Shown: positions 40,748-49,515 of the stretch, piece after piece
How the letters are laid out: each line of letters starts with the position of its first letter
How positions within the stretch are numbered: position 1 is the first letter of the stretch
Assembly: GCF_020042665.1 (NCBI RefSeq)
Contig: NZ_CP083376.1
Coordinates: forward strand, 1,214,001-1,278,000
Direction: 5' to 3'
From: Pseudoxanthomonas sp. X-1
Lineage (GTDB): Bacteria > Pseudomonadota > Gammaproteobacteria > Xanthomonadales > Xanthomonadaceae
Length of the DNA stretch: 64,000 bases
Program-made: the position numbers and the translations under genes
Notes under the pieces: model-generated
The model's input: only the letters and a program-made list of their open reading frames with translations
What the model was told of the DNA's origin: nothing
The model's database searches: none

Positions 40748-41005
40748 CTAGGCGCGCGGGGCGTCGAAGCCGTGCACGAACATCACCTGGTACCCGCGCT
40801 TGAGGTGGGTGTCGCGCAGCTTCTCGAATGCCGCCGTGGCCTCGGCCTGGGCCATGAACTGCTCGCGTCGCAGCTGCCCGCGCCCCCCGACCTGGCCGGC
40901 CTCGCGCAGCAGCTCCCAGCCGCCGAACAGGTCCGGCTGCAGGGTCAGCTGCAGGTAGCGGGGCGCCTGGCCCACGCTGGGGTGTTGCTGGAGAAGGACG
41001 CGCAT
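40748..41005 (-). CDS. WGR-domain protein
   Basis: An 85-residue protein that is essentially one WGR domain. RYLQLTLQPDLFGGWELLRE is followed by WGR-like VGGRGQLRREQF and AFEKLRDTHLKRGYQVM. The signature W-G-R tripeptide is written here as the looser G-G-R-G. WGR domains bind nucleic-acid ends in PARP proteins, but stand-alone bacterial versions have no assigned role. It is co-transcribed with the GNAT gene downstream. Confidence 0.75.
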   Translation of the reverse strand: MRVLLQQHPSVGQAPRYLQLTLQPDLFGGWELLREAGQVGGRGQLRREQFMAQAEATAAFEKLRDTHLKRGYQVMFVHGFDAPRA

Positions 41006-41034
41006 GGCGGCGATTGTAGCCAAGCCGCTCTGGC

Positions 41035-41985
41035 TCAACCGCGAAAGCTGCGCCGATAGGTGGACGGCGATGTCCCAAGCGTGGCGGCGAAGCGCTGGCG
41101 CAGCGAGATGGCGCTGCCGAATCCCGCCTCGGCCGCGACGCGATCCAGCGCCAGGTCGCTGGTCTCCAGCAGCCGCTGCGCGCGCGCCAGGCGCTGGTGC
41201 GCCAGCCAGTCGCCGACGCTGGCGCCGGTCGCCTGGCGGAAGCGCCGGGTGAAGGTGCGCCGGCTCATCAGCGCGCGCGCGGCCAGCGTATCCACGTCCA
41301 GACGCTGGTCCAGGTGCGTCATGGCCCATTCGAGGACCTGTCCCAGCCGCTCGTCGCCCGGGTCGGTGGGCAACGGCTGCTCGATGTACTGGGTCTGCCC
41401 GCCCTGGCGGTGCGGCGCGACCACCAGCCGCCGCGCGATGCGGTTGGCGACCTCGGCGCCGTGCAGGCGGCGCACCAGATGCAGGCAGCAGTCGATGCCG
41501 GCCACGGTGCCGGCCGAGGTCAGCACATCGCCATCATCCACGTACAGCACATCCGGCTGCAGCCGCACCCGCGGATGGCGCCGGGCGAAGGTCTCCAGCG
41601 CGGCCCAGTGCGTGGTCGCCGGACGGCGATCGAGCAGCCCCGCATCGGCCAGCACGAAGGTGCCCAGGCACAGCCCGACCAACTGCGCGCCGGCGGCATG
41701 GACGCGCCGCAGCGCCTCGACCAGCACTCCCGGTGCCGGTTCGTCCCGATCGCGCCAGGAGGGCACGATCACCGTGTCCGCGCCTTTCAGGCCCTCCAGG
41801 CCGCAGGCGGGCTGGACGCTGAAGCCGGCATCGGTGCGCAGCGGACCGGGCTCGGCCGCACAGACGCGCAGCTCGAAGGCGGGCAGGTCCGGCTCCGCGC
41901 GCGACTCGAACACCTGGCACGGCACGGCCAGGTGGAAGGGGCTGATGCGGTCGAAGGCGACCACGGCGATGCGATGCGGCGACAT
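41035..41985 (-). CDS. GlxA/FtrA-family regulator: DJ-1/PfpI domain plus AraC-type HTH
   Basis: A 316-residue regulator. Residues about 1-190 form a DJ-1/PfpI (GATase1-like) domain (RIAVVAFDRISPFHLAVPCQ; the elbow AQLVGLCLGTFVLADAGLLD, with Cys in GLCLG). Residues about 215-315 form an AraC-type double HTH (LAARALMSRRTFTRRFRQAT; AEAGFGSAISLRQRFAATLG; ending P-S-T-Y-R-R-S-F). Proteins of this build sense small nitrogen compounds in some bacteria. It is divergent from the isochorismatase-cupin gene with only 94 bases between starts, so it probably controls that gene. Confidence 0.9.
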   Translation of the reverse strand: MSPHRIAVVAFDRISPFHLAVPCQVFESRAEPDLPAFELRVCAAEPGPLRTDAGFSVQPACGLEGLKGADTVIVPSWRDRDEPAPGVLVEALRRVHAAGAQLVGLCLGTFVLADAGLLDRRPATTHWAALETFARRHPRVRLQPDVLYVDDGDVLTSAGTVAGIDCCLHLVRRLHGAEVANRIARRLVVAPHRQGGQTQYIEQPLPTDPGDERLGQVLEWAMTHLDQRLDVDTLAARALMSRRTFTRRFRQATGASVGDWLAHQRLARAQRLLETSDLALDRVAAEAGFGSAISLRQRFAATLGTSPSTYRRSFRG

Positions 41986-42018
41986 GGCCCGATTCTATCG
42001 AAAGTCGTTTATCGGGCC
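41986..42018. promoter_or_regulatory. Candidate operator between glxA-type regulator and hydrolase-cupin gene
   Basis: GGCCCGAT (41986-41993) and ATCGGGCC (42011-42018) form a perfect 8-bp inverted repeat with a 17-base centre that is comparatively AT-rich (includes GAAAGTCGTTT). It begins next to the regulator's start codon and occupies the divergent intergenic region. It is the best visible site for autoregulation. Confidence 0.5.
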
Positions 42019-42079
42019 ACTCGTCGATCCCGCGACCGATGCCCAGACTGGCCGCCTTCTTCAACGAAAGGCTGCCGCC

Positions 42080-43024
42080 ATGTCCGCTCCCCGCCGCGCC
42101 CTGCTGGTCATCGATGTCCAGAACGCGTACTTCAGCGGCCCGCTGCGCATCGCTCATCCGCCGGTGTCCGAGTCCCTGCCCAACCTCGTCCGCGCCATCG
42201 ACGCCGCCCACGCGCACGGCGTGCCGGTGGTCGTGATCCAGCACACCACGGCGGCCGATGGGCCGGTCTTCGCCGAGGGCAGTGACGGCTGGGCGCTGCA
42301 TCCGCAGGTCGCGGCCCGTCCCCGCGAGCACCACGTCCTCAAGACGCGGCCCAGCGCGTTCGCCGGCACCGACCTGGCCGCATGGCTGGCGGCGCGTGAC
42401 ATCGACACCGTGACGGTGGTCGGCTACATGACGCACAACTGCAACGCCTCGAGCGTGTTCGAGGCCTTCCATCGCGGCCTGCGCGTGGAAGTGCTGGCCG
42501 ATGCCAGCGGCGCGCTCGCGTACGCCAACGCCGCCGGCCAGGCCAGCGCCGAGGAGATCCATCGCGTCTTCAGCGTGGTCTTCCACAGCAACTTCGCCGC
42601 CGTGCTGAGCACCGAGGCCTGGATCGCGGCGCTGCAGGCCGGCCAGGCGCTGCAGCCGGACAACGTGTTGAGCTCCCACCAGCGCGCGCGCAGAAACACG
42701 GCGAGCCCGACACCAACGGTGGTGCGCAGCCGCGACTTCACCGGGACGCGCGCCTGGGAGGCCTTGCCGATCGCGCGGCTCGACGGCGTCGGCGTGCGCC
42801 TGCACTGGACCGATCAGCCGTATGTCTGGCACGTCAACGACGGGCAGGAGATCTTCGCCGTGCTTGACGGACGCGTGCGGATGCACTGGCGCCGGCACGG
42901 CACCGAACAGACCGCGCTGCTGGAAACCGGCGATGTCTTCCACGCGCCGGAAGGCACCGAGCACGTCGCCCATCCGCAGGGCGCGGCGCGGATCCTGGTG
43001 ATCGAGCGCGAGGGCAGCCTCTAG
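42080..43024 (+). CDS. Cysteine hydrolase (isochorismatase family) fused to a cupin
   Basis: A 314-residue two-domain protein. Residues about 1-195 are an isochorismatase-like amidohydrolase with the full triad: Asp in LLVIDVQNAYFSG, Lys in HHVLKTRPSAF, and Cys in VVGYMTHNCNASSVFEAFHR. Residues about 215-314 are a complete single-domain cupin (YVWHVNDGQEIFAVLDGRVR; TGDVFHAPEGTEHVAHPQGA). The two parts are joined by a short Arg/Ser/Thr linker, and the cupin part reads like a normally free-standing protein. Substrate unknown; amide or nicotinamidase-type chemistry is possible. Divergent from the GlxA-type regulator. Confidence 0.85.
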   Translation: MSAPRRALLVIDVQNAYFSGPLRIAHPPVSESLPNLVRAIDAAHAHGVPVVVIQHTTAADGPVFAEGSDGWALHPQVAARPREHHVLKTRPSAFAGTDLAAWLAARDIDTVTVVGYMTHNCNASSVFEAFHRGLRVEVLADASGALAYANAAGQASAEEIHRVFSVVFHSNFAAVLSTEAWIAALQAGQALQPDNVLSSHQRARRNTASPTPTVVRSRDFTGTRAWEALPIARLDGVGVRLHWTDQPYVWHVNDGQEIFAVLDGRVRMHWRRHGTEQTALLETGDVFHAPEGTEHVAHPQGAARILVIEREGSL

Positions 43025-43037
43025 CGCCGCGCCCGGC

Positions 43038-44150
43038 TCAGCCCATGCCGGCCAGCACCGGCAGCACCTGCGCCTCGTCCACGTCGGGCACCACCTCGGC
43101 CCTGCCGATGCCGCGCCACAGCACCAGGCGCAGGCGGCCAGCGATGTTCTTCTTGTCCAGGCGCATGCGCGCCAGCAGCGCCTGTGGCGACAGGCCGGGC
43201 GGGATCTCGGTGGGCAGGCCGCAGGCGGTGAGCAGCGCGATCAGGCGTTCGGTGTCGGCGGCCTCGCTCATGCCCAGCCTGGCCGAGAGCCGGGCGGCCA
43301 GCACCATGCCCACGGCTACCGCCTCGCCGTGGTTGAGGTTGTCGTTGGCCACGCCGCCGTAGCCCTGTTCGGTCTCGATGGCGTGGCCGAAGGTATGGCC
43401 CAGGTTGAGCAGGGCGCGCTCGCCCTTCTCCAGCGGATCGCGCGCCACGATCGCGGCCTTGGCCTCGCAGCTGCGCGCGATGGCGGTGGCCAGCGCGCCG
43501 GCATCGCCGTCCAGCAGCGCGGCGTGCTCGGCTTCCAGCCATGCGAAGAACAGCGGGTCGCCCAGCGCGCCGTACTTGATCACCTCGGCCAGGCCGGCGC
43601 GCAGTTCGCGCGGCGGCAGCGTGGTCAGCGCCGTGGTGTCGGCGAACACCGCGCGCGGCGGATGGAAGGCGCCGACCAGGTTCTTGCCCTGCGGGATGTC
43701 CACCGCGGTCTTGCCGCCCACCGACGAATCGACCATCGACAGCAGCGTGGTCGGCAGCTGGACCACGTCCACCCCGCGCATCCAGCACGCCGCGGCGAAG
43801 CCGGCCAGGTCGCCGACCACGCCGCCGCCCAGGGCGAACACGCAGGCATCGCGCGTGGCGCCCAGTTCGGCCAGCGCCTCGATGGCCGCGCCGAAGTGGG
43901 CCAGCGTCTTGGACTCCTCGCCGGCCGGCAGCACGAAGCGCGCCAGCTGCAGCTCCGGGCGCGCCTCGCTCAGGGCCTGCGTCACCGCGTCGGCATACAG
44001 CGGCGCCACGTGGGTGTCGCTGACCAGCAGCGCGTGGCGGCCGCGCACGTGCCGGGCCAGCGCCGTGCCTGCGCGCAGCAGGCTGGGGCCGATGTGGATG
44101 GCATAGGGCGCGTCGCCGCCGACGTGGACGGTCTGGGTGGCGGGGGTCAT
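43038..44150 (-). CDS. aroB: 3-dehydroquinate synthase
   Basis: Second enzyme of the shikimate pathway (DAHP to 3-dehydroquinate, NAD and metal dependent). The 370-residue product has the NAD-binding [20 protein letters not shown]. It also has [20 protein letters not shown], the metal-site Glu in [11 protein letters not shown], and the metal His pair in [16 protein letters not shown] and [13 protein letters not shown]. Its ATG overlaps the aroK stop, the standard aroK-aroB pair. Confidence 0.97.
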   Translation of the reverse strand: MTPATQTVHVGGDAPYAIHIGPSLLRAGTALARHVRGRHALLVSDTHVAPLYADAVTQALSEARPELQLARFVLPAGEESKTLAHFGAAIEALAELGATRDACVFALGGGVVGDLAGFAAACWMRGVDVVQLPTTLLSMVDSSVGGKTAVDIPQGKNLVGAFHPPRAVFADTTALTTLPPRELRAGLAEVIKYGALGDPLFFAWLEAEHAALLDGDAGALATAIARSCEAKAAIVARDPLEKGERALLNLGHTFGHAIETEQGYGGVANDNLNHGEAVAVGMVLAARLSARLGMSEAADTERLIALLTACGLPTEIPPGLSPQALLARMRLDKKNIAGRLRLVLWRGIGRAEVVPDVDEAQVLPVLAGMG

Positions 44151-44692
44151 GCGGTGGGAGCTCCGGTGGGGTGCCAGTCGCGCGCCAGCCGCCCGACCAG
44201 GGCGGCGGTGGCCTCGCCCGGCGTGAGGCGGTCGGCGTCGAGTACCAGGTCGGCGACCTGGCGGTAGAGGGGATCGCGCACGGCGAGCAGGTCGGTAAGG
44301 ACCTGGCGGCGGTCGACGTTGTGCAGCAGCGGGCGGTTGCGGTCGCGGGCCACGCGTCGCAGCTGCGTCTCCACGTCCACGCGCAGGTAGATGACGAAGC
44401 CGCGCGCCTGCATCAGCGCGCGGTTGTCCGCATCGAGCACCGCGCCGCCGCCGCTGGCCACGACCTGGCCTTCGCCGGCCAGCAGCTGGGCCAGCGCCGC
44501 GCGTTCGCGGGCGCGGAAGCCGGACTCGCCCTCGTGCTCGAAGATCTCCGGGATGCTCGACCCGGCCGCCTCGACCACGGCGTGGTCGGCATCGACGAAC
44601 TTCAGGCCGAAGCGCTCGGCGATGCGGCGGCCGATCGAGGTCTTGCCGGCCCCCATCGGGCCGACCATCACAAGGTTGGGGGCGGGATTCAT
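44147..44692 (-). CDS. aroK: Shikimate kinase
   Basis: Phosphorylates shikimate at the 3-OH. The 181-residue product begins [20 protein letters not shown] with the P-loop GPMGAGKTS. It continues with [20 protein letters not shown] (the shikimate-binding D-x-D), FRARERAAL (Arg), [15 protein letters not shown] (G-G-G), and the lid Arg in RDRNRPLLH. It overlaps aroB by 4 bases. An in-frame upstream extension to 44731 is not needed. Confidence 0.96.
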   Translation of the reverse strand: MNPAPNLVMVGPMGAGKTSIGRRIAERFGLKFVDADHAVVEAAGSSIPEIFEHEGESGFRARERAALAQLLAGEGQVVASGGGAVLDADNRALMQARGFVIYLRVDVETQLRRVARDRNRPLLHNVDRRQVLTDLLAVRDPLYRQVADLVLDADRLTPGEATAALVGRLARDWHPTGAPTA

Positions 44693-44768
44693 CGCTCCGG
44701 ATGATACTGGCGCGCCGCGCGGGCCGGCCACGGCCGTTGCAGGCGAAACTGCGTCCTGATGACGCGCC

Positions 44769-45614
44769 CTAGCCGGCGATCACCCGCCGCTGCGCGTCCA
44801 CGCGGACCACGTGGTCGGCCAGCGTCGGCAGGGTGCGCAGCGCCTGGCGGCTGACGCGCTCGTAGTGCTGGACGAAGCGCTCCAGCTGCGGGCGGGTCAT
44901 GGCGGCGCGCCCGGGATGCTCGGCCTGCAGGCTCTGTTCGGCCTTTAGGCCCTCCTCGGCCTTCAGGCCCTCCTCGGCCTGCCAGCGCCAATCCACGACA
45001 TGCTCGAAGCCGGGCGGCTGCAGGAACCACAGCGTGTCGCAGGTCCGCCACAGCGCCGGGTAGTCGCGCGCCAGTGCGGCGTTGCAGTGGCTGCGCCAGG
45101 TGCCGTCGCGGTCCTCGTCGCGCTCCAGCGCGTTGATCGGCGCCACCAGGGCGGCCTCCGCCTGGGCGGGCGTGCCCAGGCACCAGCCTTCGAAGATCAC
45201 CAGGTCCACCGGTCCGTCCACACGCGGCCAGGCCGATTCGGCCACGCGGTCGTCGGCCAGCTTGTCGAAGCGCGGCAGCGCCACCGGGCGGCCTTCGCGC
45301 AGGGCCTGCAGCGTGTGCAGGGCCAACGGCAGGTCGTGGGTGCCGGGCGGCCCCCGGGTGACCAGCAGCGGATGCACCTGGCGCGCCAGGGCCCGGCGCG
45401 CGGCGCGGGTCAGGTAGAAGTCGTCCAGCGACAGCACCGCGCTGCGCAGGCCTTGCTGCCGGGCGGCGTGCGCAAGCTGGGCGGCGAGCGTGGACTTGCC
45501 GGTGCCCTGCAGCGCCGACAGGCCCCAGACCGGCACCGCCTGCGGCAACGCACGCGCGCTGCGCAGCGCCGCGGCGACCAGCGATCCGGGGAAGCCGTGC
45601 GTGGGAGACGTCAT
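44769..45614 (-). CDS. Glycerate kinase / P-loop kinase of the GLYK-like family
   Basis: A 281-residue P-loop NTPase, most like D-glycerate 3-kinase and related uridine/pantothenate-kinase-like proteins. Walker A is [17 protein letters not shown]. The substrate and base loop is [20 protein letters not shown], followed by [18 protein letters not shown] and [11 protein letters not shown]. Near the C-terminus it carries a short tandem hexapeptide repeat ([18 protein letters not shown], about residues 215-232), encoded by an 18-bp duplication at 44948-44983. It is divergent from pdxH. Confidence 0.82.
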   Translation of the reverse strand: MTSPTHGFPGSLVAAALRSARALPQAVPVWGLSALQGTGKSTLAAQLAHAARQQGLRSAVLSLDDFYLTRAARRALARQVHPLLVTRGPPGTHDLPLALHTLQALREGRPVALPRFDKLADDRVAESAWPRVDGPVDLVIFEGWCLGTPAQAEAALVAPINALERDEDRDGTWRSHCNAALARDYPALWRTCDTLWFLQPPGFEHVVDWRWQAEEGLKAEEGLKAEQSLQAEHPGRAAMTRPQLERFVQHYERVSRQALRTLPTLADHVVRVDAQRRVIAG

Positions 45615-45662
45615 CGCGCGACAATAGCGCACCGCCCGCGGGCCGCTGCCGTATCCCATCAG

Positions 45663-46277
45663 ATGAGCGAAGTCGAAGTCGATCTGTACGCCGAAGCGCT
45701 GAGCACCTTCTCGGCCCTGTACGAAGAGGCCGGCCGGAGCGCCGGTGAGCCCGAGTTCAACGCCATGAGCGTGGCCACCGCGACGCTGGACGGCCAACCT
45801 TCGCTGCGCACCGTGCTGCTCAAGGCGCACGATGCGCGCGGCTTCGTCTTCTACAGCCACCTGGACAGCCAGAAGGGCCGCGAGCTGCAGGCCAATCCGC
45901 GCGCGGCGCTGCTGCTGCTGTGGCGCACGCTGCGCGAGGCCGGCGTGCAGGTGCGCATCGAAGGCGCGGTGCAGCTGGTCACCGACGCCGAGGCCGACGC
46001 CTACTTCGCCACGCGTCCGCGCGAGAGCCAGCTCGGCGCCTGGGCCTCGGCGCAGTCGCACACGCTGAAGGATCCGGCCGATTTCCACGATCGCCTGGCC
46101 CAGGTCGAGGCCGAGTTCGACGGTGGCCCGGTGCCGCGCCCGGACGGCTGGACCGGCTTTCGCGTGGTGCCGGACAGCTTCGAGTTCTGGTACGGGGCCA
46201 GGTTTCGCCTGCACGAGCGCTGGCGCTATGAACGCGCGCCGGACGGCCACTGGTTCAAGCGGATGCTGTTTCCTTGA
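45663..46277 (+). CDS. pdxH: Pyridoxamine 5'-phosphate oxidase
   Basis: FMN-dependent oxidase making PLP from PNP/PMP. The 204-residue product has the family blocks [20 protein letters not shown] (FMN and substrate Arg), [35 protein letters not shown], and the signature [18 protein letters not shown], ending WFKRMLFP. The ATG at 45663 is used; upstream in-frame residues belong to antisense DNA of the kinase gene. It supplies PLP for enzymes such as metB and the YggS-type protein in this window. Confidence 0.95.
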   Translation: MSEVEVDLYAEALSTFSALYEEAGRSAGEPEFNAMSVATATLDGQPSLRTVLLKAHDARGFVFYSHLDSQKGRELQANPRAALLLLWRTLREAGVQVRIEGAVQLVTDAEADAYFATRPRESQLGAWASAQSHTLKDPADFHDRLAQVEAEFDGGPVPRPDGWTGFRVVPDSFEFWYGARFRLHERWRYERAPDGHWFKRMLFP

Positions 46278-46332
46278 GCGCCCGCGCGCAGCGGCTGCCG
46301 ATGTGCCCACCGATCGCGCTGTTCCCGCAGCC

Positions 46333-46794
46333 TTGAGCGCACTGGTCACGATCCGCGCGGCCAGCGCGCACGATCTGCGCGCCTGGGCCGGCCTGCAGGG
46401 CGAGCTGTGGCCCGATCAGGATCACGACGCCCGCGGCCATGTGACCGAGGCGCTGCAGCGTGCCGATGCCGGCAACTTCCTGGCCTTCGGCGCGGACGGC
46501 ACGGCGATCGGTTTCGCCGAGGCCACGCTGCGCAACGACTACGTCAACGGCACCGACAGTTCGCCGGTGGCCTTCCTCGAAGGCTGGTACGTCAACGCCG
46601 GTTGGCGCGGCCAGGGCATCGGGCGCGCGCTGCTGTCGGCGGTGCGGCAATGGGCGCAGGCGCAGGGGTGCAGCGAGCTGGCCTCCGACGCGGCGCTGGA
46701 CAACCTGGCCGCACAGCGCGCGCATGCGGCCTGCGGCTTCGCCGAGACCGAGCGCGTGGTGTACTTCCGCATGGCGCTGGACGACGACGCCTGA
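46333..46794 (+). CDS. AAC(6')-Iz-like GNAT acetyltransferase (putative aminoglycoside 6'-N-acetyltransferase)
   Basis: A 153-residue GNAT protein. It has TIRAASAHDLRAWAGLQGEL, FAEATLRNDYVNGTDSSPVA, FLEGWYVNAGWRGQGIGRAL (motif A with Q/R-G-x-G-x-A), CSELASDAALDNLAAQRAHA, and the ending CGFAETERVVYFRMAL. This combination is characteristic of the chromosomal AAC(6')-Iz group of Stenotrophomonas, so aminoglycoside acetylation is likely but resistance is not proven. No ATG fits: TTG at 46333 or GTG at 46303 are possible starts, neither with a clear ribosome-binding site. Its stop overlaps the next gene (TGATG). Confidence 0.82.
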   Translation: MSALVTIRAASAHDLRAWAGLQGELWPDQDHDARGHVTEALQRADAGNFLAFGADGTAIGFAEATLRNDYVNGTDSSPVAFLEGWYVNAGWRGQGIGRALLSAVRQWAQAQGCSELASDAALDNLAAQRAHAACGFAETERVVYFRMALDDDA

Positions 46795-47594
46795 TGGCGA
46801 TCGGCCCGCGCCGCATCGTCTGCCTGACCGAGGAGCCCTGCGAGACGCTGTACGCGCTGGGCGAATCGGCGCGCATCGTCGGCATCAGCGGCTTCACCGT
46901 GCGCCCGCCGCAGGCGCGGCGCGAGAAGCCCAGGGTCGCCGCGTTCACCAGCGCCAACATCGACAGGATCCTGGCGCTCAAGCCCGACCTGGCGATCGGC
47001 TTTTCCGATATCCAGGCCGAGATCGCCGCCGCGCTGGTCAAGGCCGGCGTGGAGGTGTGGATCGCCAACCATCGCAGCGTGGCCGGCATCCTCGATTACG
47101 TGCGCCGGCTGGGCGCGCTGGTCGGCTGCGCGGCGCGCGCCGAGGCCTACGCCGATACGCTCGAGCGCGGCCTCGATGCCATCCGGACGCAGGCCGCGCG
47201 GCTTGCGCGGCGGCCGACGGTCTACTTCGAGGAATGGGATCAGCCGCTGATCACCGGCATCCAATGGGTGGCCGAGCTGATCGAGCTCGCCGGCGGCCGC
47301 GACGCCTTCCCGGCGCTGTCGCGCGAGCCGTTGGCCAGGGGCCGCATCCTGGCCGATGGCGCGCCGGTGATTGCGGCGGCGCCGGACATCATCCTGGGCT
47401 CGTGGTGCGGCAAGCGCTTCCGCCCCGAACAGGTGGCCGCGCGGCCGGGCTGGGAGGCGATCCCGGCGGTGCGCGACGGGCAGCTGTACGAGATCAAATC
47501 GCCGCTGATCCTGCAGCCGGGCCCGGCCGCGCTGACCGACGGCGTGCAGGCGATCGCCGCGATCGTCCAGGCCTGGAGCGCCGGCAGGCGCTGA
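46794..47594 (+). CDS. Cobalamin-binding-type protein (BtuF-like), no signal peptide
   Basis: A 266-residue protein of the periplasmic iron/B12-binding (PBP type III) fold. It starts with RIVCLTEEPCETLYALGESA and includes ISGFTVRPP and DRILALKPDLAIGFSDIQAE. The second lobe carries YFEEWDQPLITGIQWVAELI, ELAGGRDAFP and PGWEAIPAVRDGQLYEIKSP. The protein begins directly at the fold with no signal sequence or lipobox, so it may be cytoplasmic or use another export route. It overlaps the acetyltransferase gene by one base, which is an odd functional pairing. Confidence 0.85.
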   Translation: MAIGPRRIVCLTEEPCETLYALGESARIVGISGFTVRPPQARREKPRVAAFTSANIDRILALKPDLAIGFSDIQAEIAAALVKAGVEVWIANHRSVAGILDYVRRLGALVGCAARAEAYADTLERGLDAIRTQAARLARRPTVYFEEWDQPLITGIQWVAELIELAGGRDAFPALSREPLARGRILADGAPVIAAAPDIILGSWCGKRFRPEQVAARPGWEAIPAVRDGQLYEIKSPLILQPGPAALTDGVQAIAAIVQAWSAGRR

Positions 47595-47597
47595 AGC

Positions 47598-48968
47598 TCA
47601 GGCGGCCTGGGTGCGACGCGCCAGCCAGATCGCCAGGCCCGCGCAGCCCAGCGACAGTGCGAACGGCGCCGCGTGCGCCAGCGCCGGCGCATGCTCCCGC
47701 AGGGCGCCGAACACTGCCCCGCCGACCGCGAGCATGGTGGCGACCGCCACCGCCTCGCACAGCTGCAGCGCGGCGCTGTTGCGGCCCTGCTCGGCGGCCG
47801 GCGACAGCGCCAGGGTCAGCACCGACAGGCTGGCATAGAGCAGGCCCATGCCCAGGCCCGTGCAGGCCCAGCCGAGGATCGCCACGACGACCGGACACGC
47901 CGGCCACGCCACCGTGGCGGTGGCCGCCACGCCGACGGCGAGCAGGCCACAGCCGACGCGCACCAGCGTCTGGCGATGCAGGCGCGTCTGGTGGCCCTGG
48001 AACCAGGAGCCGCAGAACCAGCCCAGCGCCCCCACGCTCAGGGCGATGCCGGCCCGGCTGGGCGACAGGCCGTGGGCCTGCGCCAGCACCAGCGGCAGGA
48101 AGGCCTCGCTGCCGAAGAAGGCGGCCGCGGCCACGCCGCGCAGGCCGATCACGCTGGCCAGGCCGCGCGCGCCGCGCAGCGTGCCCCGCGGCAGCAGCCG
48201 CCAGACGCTGACCAGCAGCAGCGCCAGGGCGGGCACCAGCACCAGCGCCGCGCGCAGGCCCGGCGGATGCGCGGCCATGGACAGCGCGCACACGCCGATC
48301 GCCGCGCCGGCCGCCCAGCCGATCGAATGTCCCGGCGCCCCGGCCTGCGGGGTCGGCGTCAGGCGCGCCAGCGCCGGCCGCAGCAGCCAGGCCGCGGGAA
48401 GCGCCAGCACCGGCACCGCCAGGAACACCCAGCGCCAGCCCAGGTGTTCGACCACCAGCCCGCTCAACGCCGGGCCGATCAGCGACGGCACCACCCAGCC
48501 GGCGGAGAACGCCGCGAAGATCCTCGGCCGCAGCGCCTGCGGATACTGCCGGCCGACCAGCACGTACAGCGAGACCGACAGCGCACCGGCGCCCAGGCCC
48601 TGCACCAGGCGCCCGGCGATCAGCATCGGCATGCTGACGGCCAACCCGGCCAGCAGCAGGCCCGCGACGAAGCACGCCAGCCCGCCCCAGAGCGCGCCGG
48701 CGGGGCCACGCCGGTCGCACCAGCGCCCGGCCGCGGTCATGCCGACCACGCTGGTGGCCAGCGTGCTGCCGAAGGCGAAGGCATACAGCGGCAGGCCGTC
48801 CAGCGCCGCGGCCACCGTCGGCATCGCCGTGGCGATGGCCAGGGCCTCGAAGGCGCCGAGCGACACCAGCGCAACCATGCCCAGGGTGGTCGCCCGATAG
48901 CGTGGCGAAAGGATCGATGCGGCGGCTGTGCCGTCCTGGGATGCGGAAGTCGAAACGGAAGCGCTCAT
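47598..48968 (-). CDS. MFS transporter (DHA family) divergent from soxR
   Basis: A 456-residue transporter with about 12-14 membrane helices. The first is TLGMVALVSLGAFEALAIAT. The A-motif-like loop is GRWCDRRGPAGALWGGLACF. The helix-5 region is RLVQGLGAGALSVSLYVLVG (G-x-G-x-G), and VPSLIGPALSGLVVEHLGWR is the drug-efflux motif C-like segment (G-P-x-L-x-G). The most likely role is proton-driven drug or toxicant export. The start lies 66 bases from the SoxR box and is divergent from soxR, so it is a probable SoxR target. Confidence 0.9.
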   Translation of the reverse strand: MSASVSTSASQDGTAAASILSPRYRATTLGMVALVSLGAFEALAIATAMPTVAAALDGLPLYAFAFGSTLATSVVGMTAAGRWCDRRGPAGALWGGLACFVAGLLLAGLAVSMPMLIAGRLVQGLGAGALSVSLYVLVGRQYPQALRPRIFAAFSAGWVVPSLIGPALSGLVVEHLGWRWVFLAVPVLALPAAWLLRPALARLTPTPQAGAPGHSIGWAAGAAIGVCALSMAAHPPGLRAALVLVPALALLLVSVWRLLPRGTLRGARGLASVIGLRGVAAAAFFGSEAFLPLVLAQAHGLSPSRAGIALSVGALGWFCGSWFQGHQTRLHRQTLVRVGCGLLAVGVAATATVAWPACPVVVAILGWACTGLGMGLLYASLSVLTLALSPAAEQGRNSAALQLCEAVAVATMLAVGGAVFGALREHAPALAHAAPFALSLGCAGLAIWLARRTQAA

Positions 48969-49034
48969 GCGGACTCGAAAGGAATGCGCCGCGGCGGGCG
49001 GACTTGCGTGGCGGCGGCGGGGAGGGCAGCATGC

Positions 49035-49056
49035 GACCTCAACCTTGGTTGAGGTC
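49035..49056. promoter_or_regulatory. SoxR box
   Basis: GACCTCAACC (49035-49044) and GGTTGAGGTC (49047-49056) form a perfect 10-bp inverted repeat around TT. The core CCTCAA...TTGAGG matches the known SoxR-binding consensus. It lies 5 bases upstream of the soxR ATG and 66 bases from the divergent MFS gene start. Confidence 0.9.
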
Positions 49057-49061
49057 AAGCC

Positions 49062-49496
49062 ATGCAGGAACTGACGGTCGGCGAGGTGGCCCAGCGCAGC
49101 GGCATGGCCGTCTCCGCGCTGCACTTCTACGAGAGGAAGGGATTGATCCGCAGCCTGCGCACCGCCGGCAACCAGCGCCGCTACGGGCGCGACGTGCTGC
49201 GGCGCCTGGCGGTGATCCGCGTGGCCCAGCGCGTGGGCGTGCCGCTGGAATCGGTGCGGCGCGCGTTCGACCTGCTGCCCGATGCGCGCACGCCGACGCG
49301 GGCCGAGTGGGCGCGCATGTCGGCCGCCTGGAAGCACGAGCTGGACCAGCGCATCCTCGCGCTGCACCAGCTGCGCGACCAGCTCACCGACTGCATCGGC
49401 TGCGGCTGCCTGTCGTTGCGGCGCTGCCGGCTGAGCAATCCGGGCGATGCGCTGGGCGCCCAGGGCGATGGCCCGCAGCGGTGGCAGGTGGAGTAG
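49062..49496 (+). CDS. soxR: Redox-sensitive transcriptional activator SoxR
   Basis: A 144-residue MerR-family regulator. The N-terminal winged helix (TVGEVAQRSGMAVSALHFYE, then NQRRYGRDVLRRLAVIRVAQ) is followed by the dimerisation helix (AAWKHELDQRILALHQLRDQ) and the [2Fe-2S] cluster loop CIGCGCLSLRRC with all four cysteines. Oxidation of the cluster by redox-cycling agents activates target promoters. The SoxR box directly upstream points to control of itself and the divergent MFS pump. No soxS is present, as in most non-enteric bacteria. Confidence 0.96.
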   Translation: MQELTVGEVAQRSGMAVSALHFYERKGLIRSLRTAGNQRRYGRDVLRRLAVIRVAQRVGVPLESVRRAFDLLPDARTPTRAEWARMSAAWKHELDQRILALHQLRDQLTDCIGCGCLSLRRCRLSNPGDALGAQGDGPQRWQVE

Positions 49497-49515
49497 GGCC
49501 GCTTTCGAGGGCGCC

